DNA of 49,773 nt. Source: Rubrivivax sp. GTDB lineage: Bacteria; Pseudomonadota; Gammaproteobacteria; Burkholderiales; Burkholderiaceae_C. The notes under the pieces were generated by a model. It made no database searches and was not told the origin of the DNA. It saw only the letters and a program-made list of their open reading frames with translations. The stretch's first letter is position 1; every line of letters begins with the position of its first letter. The position numbers and the translations under genes are program-made. Of the stretch, positions 17,208-23,430 are shown piece after piece. The stretch spans positions 1 to 49,773 of the forward strand of contig JAHCKS010000017.1 of the NCBI GenBank assembly GCA_026125665.1, read 5' to 3'.

Positions 17208-18731
17208 CTACTGCCAGCTCATCGCGCCCAGGTCGTTGGCGAAGATCGGCACGTCCTTCCAGAGCCCCTTCACGCGGGCGTTGGCCACGGTGATCCAGGT
17301 CGGCTGGTAGAGGTAAGCGGCCACCGCGTCCTCGGCCACCAGGCGCTGGCCTTCGGCCATCAGCCTGTTGCGTTCGTCCTGGTTCACCGTGGCCTGGATG
17401 CGCGCCCACAGCTCGTTGAACTTCGCGCTCTCGTAGCCCCAGTAGTAGTTCGGGCGCGCGAAGTTGCCGAAGTCCAGCGGCTCGACGTGCGCGATGATCG
17501 TCAGGTCGTAGGCCTTCTGGCCGTAGGTGCCCGAGAGCCACTGCGCCCACTCGACGTTCTGGATCTTGGCCTTGATGCCCACCTTGTCGAGCATGGCGGC
17601 GACGACCTCGCCGCCCTGCCGCGCATAGGGCGTGGGCGGCAGCGTCATCGTCAGCTCCAGCGGCGGCACGACCCCGGCGCGGTGCAGCAGCGCGCGCGCC
17701 TTCGCCGGGTCGTGGGCGTTCATGGCCGTCAGGTCGACATAGCCCGGGGCGCCCGGCGTGTAGTAGCTGCCGATGGGCACGCCGAAGCCGTCGACGGCGC
17801 CGTCGATGACCGCCTTGCGGTCGATGGCCGCCGAGATGGCCTGGCGCACGAGCACATTGTCCAGCGGCTTTCGCTTGTTGTTCATGGCCAGGATCACCTT
17901 GGCGCGCGAGCCCCCGATGAGCACCTGGTACTTCTTGCTGCCCTGGAACTGCTTGAGGCTGCGTGCCGCGGCCACGCGCGGGAACACGTCGACGTCGCCC
18001 GACAGCAGCGCCGCCACCTGAGCCGCGGGGTCGCTGATGAAGCGGATCGTCACGCGCCGCAGCTTCACGTCCCTGGCGTTGCGGTAGGCGTCGTTGCGCA
18101 CGAGCACGATCGACGAGCCGCGGTTCCACGCCTCGAGCTTGAAGGGGCCCGTGCCGACCGGCTTGGTGCCGTTGCCCGCGGCGCTCTTGGGTTCGACGAT
18201 CGACGCCGTGGCGGCGCCGAGCTGGAACGGCAGGTCGGGATTGCCGTTCTTCAGGTGCAGCACCACGGTGTGCGGGTCGGGCGTGTCGATGCTCGCGATG
18301 TTGGCGAAGACCGCCTTGTCCTTGTTCGTGCTCTCCTTGGCGACGGCGCGCTCGTAGCTGAACTTCACCGCCTGCGCGTCGAACGGCTCGTCGTTGTGGA
18401 ATTTGACGCCCTTGCGCAGCTTGAAGGTCCAGGTCTTCAGGTCGGCCGAGGGCGTGACGCTCTCGGCCAGCAGCGGCGTGACGCGACCGTCGCCGTTGAC
18501 CTTCGTCAGCGTCTCGTAGATGTTGTAGAGCGTCACTTCGCCGATGGCCGAGGCGGCGCCGGCGGTCGGGTCGAGGCCGGGTGCCGGCTCCAGCGTCATC
18601 GCGAGCACGAGGCTGTCCTTGCGCGGCTGGGCCTCCGCCGGGCCCGCGGCCAGCAGCGCGGCAAGCGCAAGCGCCCCCAGCGCGGCGGCCGCCGCGCGAC
18701 GAGGAAGCGAGGTGAGGTCGAAGGACTTCAT
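17208..18731 (-). CDS. ABC transporter solute-binding protein, peptide/nickel family 5
   Basis: 507 aa periplasmic binding protein. A signal peptide covers residues ~1-34 (LPRRAAAAALGALALAALLAAGPAEAQ). Family features are VTLYNIYETLTKVNGDG, TWTFKLRKGVKFHNDEPFDAQAVKFS, GTGPFKLEAWNRG and LVRQAISAAIDRKAVIDGA. ATG 18731 has a GAAAGG ribosome-binding site. The family binds oligopeptides, glutathione, nickel or opines. No permease or ATPase gene is next to it, so it is an orphan that must share a transporter encoded elsewhere. Upstream lies a tetranucleotide repeat and then the CsoR-like gene. Confidence 0.92.
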   Translation of the reverse strand: MKSFDLTSLPRRAAAAALGALALAALLAAGPAEAQPRKDSLVLAMTLEPAPGLDPTAGAASAIGEVTLYNIYETLTKVNGDGRVTPLLAESVTPSADLKTWTFKLRKGVKFHNDEPFDAQAVKFSYERAVAKESTNKDKAVFANIASIDTPDPHTVVLHLKNGNPDLPFQLGAATASIVEPKSAAGNGTKPVGTGPFKLEAWNRGSSIVLVRNDAYRNARDVKLRRVTIRFISDPAAQVAALLSGDVDVFPRVAAARSLKQFQGSKKYQVLIGGSRAKVILAMNNKRKPLDNVLVRQAISAAIDRKAVIDGAVDGFGVPIGSYYTPGAPGYVDLTAMNAHDPAKARALLHRAGVVPPLELTMTLPPTPYARQGGEVVAAMLDKVGIKAKIQNVEWAQWLSGTYGQKAYDLTIIAHVEPLDFGNFARPNYYWGYESAKFNELWARIQATVNQDERNRLMAEGQRLVAEDAVAAYLYQPTWITVANARVKGLWKDVPIFANDLGAMSWQ

Positions 18732-18868
18732 GGCTTGTCTACCTTTCTTGCAGGGCGATCGGGGAGGGGCGGGCCGTCTTCCAGCGCGTGCCGGACGCGT
18801 CCGGCCGGGAACGCGCGGTGGCGATGCGCGTCCGACGGCCATCGCCGGCCGCGCCGGCGGCAGCCGCC

Positions 18869-18895
18869 TGGCTGGCTGGCTGACTGACTGACTGA
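18869..18895 (+). repeat. tetranucleotide tract (TGGC)3(TGAC)3TGA
   Basis: 27 bp of perfect 4-bp units, three of TGGC then three of TGAC, in the noncoding region 138-164 bp upstream of the solute-binding protein start. Such tracts can change length by slippage. Confidence 0.85.
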
Positions 18896-18963
18896 GCGGA
18901 CGGAGGCGACACACCGGCGCGCGACCCGACCGGCATTGGCCGGTGCAGGCGCCGCGCGGCCGT

Positions 18964-19254
18964 TCAGCGTACCTTGCCGAACAGGGCCTGCATGTCGTCG
19001 AGCAGGCCGTTCATCGCGCCAACGGCCGTGTCGTTGAGCTTGAGCGAGTCCTGCAGCTCCTGCTGCATGTAGCACACCGCCAGCCGCACATGCGTGCTGT
19101 CGAGCGCCCGGCGCACGGCGGCCATCTGGTTGGCGATATCCAGGCAGGGCTGTCCCTCCTCGATCATGCGCTGCACGCCGCGCAGCTGGCCTTCGGCGCG
19201 TTTCAGGCGATTGAGCAGGTCGGTCCTGGCCTTCGCCTCGAGCAATCCCGTCAT
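18964..19254 (-). CDS. CsoR/RcnR/FrmR-family repressor (DUF156)
   Basis: 96 aa all-helical DNA-binding repressor. The signature LNRLKRAEGQLRGVQRMIEEG and the Cys in QPCLDI (Cys37) are clear. Canonical CsoR copper ligands are Cys, then His 25 residues later, then Cys 4 later; here the His position is Tyr62 and no Cys follows, but a Cys sits at 61 and a His at 55. The sensed signal may therefore not be Cu(I) or formaldehyde by the classic geometry. A GGGAGG-type ribosome-binding site precedes ATG. There is no efflux pump, rhodanese or dehydrogenase target gene beside it. It is 232 bp upstream of the orphan solute-binding protein on the same strand. Confidence 0.88.
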   Translation of the reverse strand: MTGLLEAKARTDLLNRLKRAEGQLRGVQRMIEEGQPCLDIANQMAAVRRALDSTHVRLAVCYMQQELQDSLKLNDTAVGAMNGLLDDMQALFGKVR

Positions 19255-19879
19255 GTCCTCGCCTCCCTGGCGCTTGTTTTCGGACTTCCGGGCGGATTCT
19301 TACCTCATCGGATGGGTCCTGCGCCATCCTCGTCTGCCCGGGGTGGGGCCACGCGAGGGTCGGCGCGGGCGCGCCCATGGCGGGTGGGGCGGGCCCGGGC
19401 CGCCCTGCCGGGCCGGTCTCTCATCAAGAAGCTGAACCTTCCTTCTTGCGGAGTCGCGGCGCGCGAGTCCGAGGCCGCGGGGGGCCGCTCAGGGCTCGGC
19501 ACCCGAACACACGGCGCACCGCCGCCTGCGCTCCAAGGCCGGTGGCCGCGCCTCGGGTGCCATGCCCTGAGGGGCCCCCCGCGACCTCGGACTCGCTCGA
19601 GGCGCTCGTGGTCTTCGCCCGCGGAAGGTCATGCGCGGCACGGCGCTAGAGTCCCCGCCCACCCGGGCGCCACCCAAGTGAGTCGAGGGCCGATGCCGTG
19701 GGGCCGCTCAGGGCATGGCACCCGAGGCGCGGCGGCGGCGGTGACACTCGCTCGGACTTTCGTCGTGTGTTCGGGTGCCATGCCCTGAGCGGCCCCACGG
19801 CATCGGCCCGGCGCGCCGTGATCGTGGGCGGCCCACGGCTTCCTCGCAAACGCCAGGCGCAGTCACGGGCCTGGGATGC
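19255..19879. other. 625-bp intergenic region filled by two palindromic repeat copies
   Basis: The part next to the CsoR-like start (19255-19420) probably holds its promoter (TAAGAA on the minus strand at about 19300). The remainder is made of two tandem related palindromes (listed separately). No credible gene was seen in any frame. Confidence 0.75.
19428..19595 (+). repeat. palindromic repeat family, copy A
   Basis: It begins with the family's left flank (GAAGCTGAACC...) and then a 42-bp arm at 19464-19505 whose reverse complement recurs at 19554-19595 with 38 of 42 positions matching. The loop is 48 bp. It shares its left flank with copies C and D, and the arm core CCGCTCAGGGC with all copies. 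Confidence 0.85.
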
Positions 19880-19881
19880 TC
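19687..19881 (+). repeat. palindromic repeat family, copy B
   Basis: A perfect 38-bp inverted repeat (19687-19724 and 19772-19809) with a 47-bp loop, followed by a right flank (GCGCGCCGTGATCGTGGGC... to GGGATGCTC) shared with copy D. Its last bases touch the stop codon of the reductive dehalogenase gene, so it lies immediately 3' of that mRNA and would form a long hairpin at its end. Confidence 0.88.
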
Positions 19882-22800
19882 AGAGGTCGATCACCACCGT
19901 GCCGCCCTCTTCCCGCGCGCGCGAGCAGCACAGCACGATGCGCTCGCGCCGCGCCTCGCGGCCGAGCACGAAGTCGCGGTGCTCCACCTCGTCCGACGCG
20001 GCGGCGTCGTAACGCACGGCGCACACGCCGCACAGGCCGTCGGTGCACTTGGTCTCGATGCGCAGGCCGATGTCGGCCAGCACATCGGTGGCGCGGCGCT
20101 CGGCCGGCACGTCGAGCACGCGGCCGCTCTTCGCCAGGCGCAGGCGGAACGGCCGGTTCACCCACGGCGGCAGCTCGGGCACGCTGAAGTACTCGCGGTG
20201 CAGTGCGGCCTCGGGCCAGCCGCGCGCCGCGGCGGCGTCGAACACCGCGTCCATGTAGCGCGGCGAGCCGCACGTGTAGAGGTGGTCGCCCTCGCGCCAC
20301 GGCGGCACGAGCGAGGGCAGATCGGCGCGGCCCCCTTCGTCCTTCAGGTGCAGGCGCACGCGGGCTGCCCAGGGCGCGGCCGCGAGCTCGTCGAGGAAGC
20401 CGGCGGCGCGCCGGCTCGCTGCGCTGTAGTGCAGCTCGAACGGGCGCCCGAGCGTGTGCAGCCGGTGCGCCATGGCGATGAGCGGCGTGACACCGATGCC
20501 GCCGGCGAACAGCCACGTGTGCACGGCTTCCTCGTGCAGCGGGAAGTGGTTCACCGGCCGGCCGACGAAGACGCGCCGCCCCTCGCGGAACGCGCGGTGC
20601 ATCAGCGCCGAACCGCCGCGGCCGTGGCCGCCCTGCGCCGGCGTGGGCTCGCGCAGCACGCCCAGCACCCACGTGCGGCGGTCGGTCGGATCGCCGGCCA
20701 GGCTGAAGGGGCGCTGGTACTCCGGCGCGATGATCACGTCCACGTGCGCGCCGGCCTCGAACGGCGGCAGCTCGCCGCCGTCGGGCGCGGCGAAGTCGAA
20801 GCGGGCGATGCCTTCGGCCATGTCGACGCGGCGCTCGAGCACGACCGGGAACACCGGCGGCTCGCCAGGTGTCTTCGGCGCAGGCACGAGCCCCTCGGTG
20901 CGGCCCTCGGCCAGCCGCTGCCGGTACTGTGCCGGCGTCAGCAGCGCGCGGTAGCGCGCGATGCCCTGCTCGCGGTCCACCGGGAACACCACCGGATACG
21001 GCGGCGGCATGGCATCGGCCGGATAGACGGCGAGCGTCTGGTCCTCGTACTTCAGCGCCAGCGTGGTCTGCAGGCCGCGGCGGTGCGTCTGCGCCGCGCG
21101 CACGTAGCGGCCGCTCGCGCGGTCGAGCTCGATGTCCCACCACCAGGCCTTCACCGGGTTGATGGCACCGCGGCCGAGGCGGTCGTCGAGCGCCGCGAGC
21201 CACGGCGCGGCTGCCGGCACCTTCATCGCCACCTGGCGCCACAGGCTGTCGGCGAGCAGGCCCTCGAGGTTCCACGGGCAGGTCTTCATGCAGCGCCCGC
21301 ACATGCCGCCGGCGGCGTTGGTGATGCGGTAGCGCGCGCACTTCTCGGCGTCGCTCTTCCAGATCTCGTAGCCGTTGTAGACGAGCTTGGGCCCGGCGGT
21401 GATGGCGCCGGACGGGCACTCGCGCGCGCACTTGTTGCACTGCTCGCAGAAGCGCTGCAGGCCGAAGTCGATGGGCTTGTCGGCGGCCATCGGCATGTCG
21501 GTGGTGACGGTGCCGCTCTTCAGCCGCGGGCCGAGGAAGGGGTTGAGGATCACCTCGCCGATGCGGCTCACCTCGCCCAGGCCCGACAGCAGCAGCAGCG
21601 GCGGCTGCAGCACGTCGCCGTCGAGCACCGAGTGCACACGCGCGCCGTAGCCGAGAAGCCGGATCTGCTCGGCGAGCACGCCGCCGATGAGCGAGAAGCG
21701 CAGGTAGGCGCGCATGCTCTGCGCGACGCTGATCCAGTCGTCGCCGCTCGCGCCCTCCATGGTCTCGTGACCCTGGTCGAGCAGCAGGTTCACGCCGTTG
21801 GCGTGGTAGGCGGGCAGCGGGTTGCCGCCGGCGTCGTGCGAGTAGTACGCCCACCCGGGCACGGCGCACAGGCCCACCGCGTCGGCGCCGAGGTAATAGG
21901 ACGTGGCCTTCAGGGCCGCGGCGTTGCGCCCGGGGTCGTCGGCACCGGGCACGACCGGCCCGCGCGCCTCGCCGAACTGCAGCAGCAGCAGCGCGCCGAG
22001 CGCGCGCCGGGCGCAGGCGCCGATCGGGCTCTTCATCACGTAGTGCGCGTTCTTCGCCCCTTCCTGCACCGCCGGGCCGAGGTCGCCGAAGAGGGCCCGG
22101 GCAAAGAAGTCGGCGCGCTTCGGGAAACGCGGCACGCGCGCGTGGTCGATGAAGGTGGTGGGCTCGTCGCGCCGCTTCAACGTCTCGAACGGGAAGGCAC
22201 CGTCCTTGAAGTCGCGCGCGGCGTACGGGTCGGCGTGCAGCGCGCCGCGCGGCAGGCCGTGGCCCGGCCAGCGCAGCGGGTTGCCTTCGGAGACCCCCAG
22301 CCACCACGCCGGGCCGTGGCTGCACCAGCGCGGCTGCACCGCGGCGAGCGGCACGTCGGGCGCCAGCGCGAAGGTCGTGCTCACGGCCGCCAGGCCGAAG
22401 CGGCGGCCGAGGTACGGGTTCGTGCCGTCGGGCAGCACGAGGCCGGCGGCCACCGCGAGGCGCCCGAGGTCGACGTCGCTGCAGCTCGCGCTGTGCGCGC
22501 GCGCCTCGTGCCCGAGCAGACGCAGATAGGTCGACAGCAGCACGGCCGTCTGCGCCGCCAGCAGCGCGGCGCGGTGCGCCTGCGTGCCGTGCAGCCACTG
22601 GCAGCCGGGTTCGCCCGGGCGCGGGTCGCGTGGGTACTCGACGAGGATGACGAGGGCGTGCGTGTGGTGCGCCACCGGCCCGTGCACCGTGCGCGCCGCG
22701 TCGATGACGTCGGCCAGGATCATGTCCATGCCGGCCGCGAAGCTCCTCGGCTGGCTGCGCTCGAGCTCCTCGCCGAGCGCGGCGACCTGCGCGTTGCGGA

Positions 22801-23137
22801 TCGGCTCGGCGAGCAGCGCCTCGCGGGGCAGTGCGCAGGCGGCCATCATCGTTGCGTCGAAGTAGTGGCCGGCCGCCTTCAGGTGGCGCGTGCGTTCGGC
22901 GGGGTCGTCGGGCACCTCGGCCGGCTGCGGGTTGCACGGCCCGTCGCGCACGAGGTCGAACATCGCCGCGTAGCGTGCCATCGCATGGATCAGCGACCGC
23001 GGCTCGCTGCTCTCGTAGCGCAGCGGCTGCATCGGCGGCAGCGGTTCGGCCGCCTCGGGCAGCGCGGCGCGCGCCAGTCGCTCCAGCGGATAGGGACCCA
23101 GGTGCACCGGGCGGTGGCGGTAGGAGAACAGGCGCAT
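19880..23137 (-). CDS. self-sufficient reductive dehalogenase (corrinoid/Fe-S module fused to an NAD(P)H reductase module)
   Basis: 1085 aa. Residues ~1-560 form a reductive-dehalogenase-like corrinoid fold with a degenerate N-terminal half and a conserved one (YYLGADAVGLCAVPGWAYY at 414-432; LNPFLGPRLKSGTV at 531-543). Two [4Fe-4S] motifs follow: Cys564, 567, 570, 574 (CX2CX2CX3CP) and Cys600, 613, 616, 620 (CX12CX2CX3CP), the RdhA pattern. Residues ~765-985 resemble phthalate dioxygenase reductase (flavin RPFSLAG, NAD GGIGVTPLIAM, YTCGSPRYM), and ~995-1085 are a [2Fe-2S] ferredoxin (Cys1031, 1036, 1039, 1070/1071). The same layout is known in BhbA and NpRdhA, which reduce halogenated phenols with NAD(P)H. 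No Tat signal, so cytoplasmic. ATG 23137 was chosen over an upstream ATG because GAGG lies before it. It is divergent from a ClC gene. The substrate is inferred to be halo-aromatic. Confidence 0.88.
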   Translation of the reverse strand: MRLFSYRHRPVHLGPYPLERLARAALPEAAEPLPPMQPLRYESSEPRSLIHAMARYAAMFDLVRDGPCNPQPAEVPDDPAERTRHLKAAGHYFDATMMAACALPREALLAEPIRNAQVAALGEELERSQPRSFAAGMDMILADVIDAARTVHGPVAHHTHALVILVEYPRDPRPGEPGCQWLHGTQAHRAALLAAQTAVLLSTYLRLLGHEARAHSASCSDVDLGRLAVAAGLVLPDGTNPYLGRRFGLAAVSTTFALAPDVPLAAVQPRWCSHGPAWWLGVSEGNPLRWPGHGLPRGALHADPYAARDFKDGAFPFETLKRRDEPTTFIDHARVPRFPKRADFFARALFGDLGPAVQEGAKNAHYVMKSPIGACARRALGALLLLQFGEARGPVVPGADDPGRNAAALKATSYYLGADAVGLCAVPGWAYYSHDAGGNPLPAYHANGVNLLLDQGHETMEGASGDDWISVAQSMRAYLRFSLIGGVLAEQIRLLGYGARVHSVLDGDVLQPPLLLLSGLGEVSRIGEVILNPFLGPRLKSGTVTTDMPMAADKPIDFGLQRFCEQCNKCARECPSGAITAGPKLVYNGYEIWKSDAEKCARYRITNAAGGMCGRCMKTCPWNLEGLLADSLWRQVAMKVPAAAPWLAALDDRLGRGAINPVKAWWWDIELDRASGRYVRAAQTHRRGLQTTLALKYEDQTLAVYPADAMPPPYPVVFPVDREQGIARYRALLTPAQYRQRLAEGRTEGLVPAPKTPGEPPVFPVVLERRVDMAEGIARFDFAAPDGGELPPFEAGAHVDVIIAPEYQRPFSLAGDPTDRRTWVLGVLREPTPAQGGHGRGGSALMHRAFREGRRVFVGRPVNHFPLHEEAVHTWLFAGGIGVTPLIAMAHRLHTLGRPFELHYSAASRRAAGFLDELAAAPWAARVRLHLKDEGGRADLPSLVPPWREGDHLYTCGSPRYMDAVFDAAAARGWPEAALHREYFSVPELPPWVNRPFRLRLAKSGRVLDVPAERRATDVLADIGLRIETKCTDGLCGVCAVRYDAAASDEVEHRDFVLGREARRERIVLCCSRAREEGGTVVIDL

Positions 23138-23139
23138 GA

Positions 23140-23158
23140 AGCCTCGCGGGACGAGGCT
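23140..23158 (-). promoter_or_regulatory. hairpin covering the dehalogenase ribosome-binding site
   Basis: On the minus strand AGCCTCG, a 5-nt loop and CGAGGCT form a perfect 7-bp stem that ends 2 nt before the ATG. The only Shine-Dalgarno-like GAGG is inside the 3' arm, so the folded mRNA would hide it. Confidence 0.5.
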
Positions 23159-23216
23159 GCAACCATAACGGGGCGGCGCGGCCACCCCCGCTTCTCCGGG
23201 ATGCCCCGGGGGTCGG

Positions 23217-23228
23217 TTTGCATTTGCA
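23217..23228 (+). promoter_or_regulatory. (TTTGCA)2 direct repeat in the divergent promoter region
   Basis: Two tandem TTTGCA hexamers lie just before a TATACT hexamer at 23233-23238. TTGCA half-sites recur in the inverted repeat at 23403-23416, so the same regulator could bind both. Confidence 0.35.
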
Positions 23229-23232
23229 CGCA

Positions 23233-23341
23233 TATACTTGGACCGCTTCGAGTCGGCCGCCTGGGCGGTGGGCTCCTGGCGTGCAAACGACTTGTTCTTG
23301 GACGGGGCGGCCTCGCAGCACGAGGCGCCCCGCTTTTTTTT
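23233..23341 (+). ncRNA. candidate ~100-nt terminated transcript between the dehalogenase and ClC genes
   Basis: TATACT (23233-23238) is a good -10 hexamer. About 65 nt after the expected start a GC hairpin and an 8-T run form the only strong intrinsic terminator of the window. The product would be ~97 nt with one more internal hairpin (GCCGCC-TGGG-CGG). It could be a free small RNA or an attenuated leader for ClC. It does not match any riboswitch consensus that I know. Confidence 0.4.
23304..23341 (+). terminator. intrinsic terminator upstream of the ClC gene
   Basis: GGGGC, a bulged G and GCCTCG (23304-23315) pair with CGAGGC and GCCCC (23321-23331) around a CAGCA loop; eight T follow at 23334-23341. 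This is a textbook Rho-independent terminator on the plus strand, 90 bp before the ClC start codon. Confidence 0.85.
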
Positions 23342-23402
23342 GGCCGGTCAGCGGACGCGATCGTTGCCGGCGCTCGGCGAATCCGCACCGCGCCCGGTCG
23401 CG

Positions 23403-23416
23403 TTGCATGTGTGCAA
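23403..23416. promoter_or_regulatory. perfect 5-4-5 inverted repeat (TTGCA-N4-TGCAA) over the ClC promoter
   Basis: TTGCATGTGTGCAA is a perfect dyad ending one base before the TACAAT -10 region of the ClC gene. The 5-4-5 spacing is that of CRP/FNR-superfamily operators, which include the dehalogenase regulator CprK, but the half-site TTGCA differs from theirs. Binding here should block or alter ClC transcription. Confidence 0.45.
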
Positions 23417-23417
23417 A

Positions 23418-23423
23418 TACAAT
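23418..23423 (+). promoter_or_regulatory. -10 hexamer of the ClC gene (leaderless-type)
   Basis: TACAAT is followed by 7 nt and the ATG at 23431, so the transcript probably begins at the start codon. No Shine-Dalgarno sequence is present. Confidence 0.55.
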
Positions 23424-23430
23424 TGCCGTC

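Noticed and set aside
19880-23137. Epoxyqueuosine reductase (QueG) as the identity of the corrinoid/Fe-S protein
   Set aside because: QueG is ~350-380 residues and has no fused flavin/NAD/[2Fe-2S] reductase; the length, CX12CX2CX3CP motif and C-terminal module fit a self-sufficient reductive dehalogenase.
23138-23430. Cobalamin or fluoride riboswitch in the dehalogenase-ClC region
   Set aside because: No B12-box-like or crcB-motif sequence was seen on either strand. The ClC protein has GREGP, not the fluoride-type GREGT motif.
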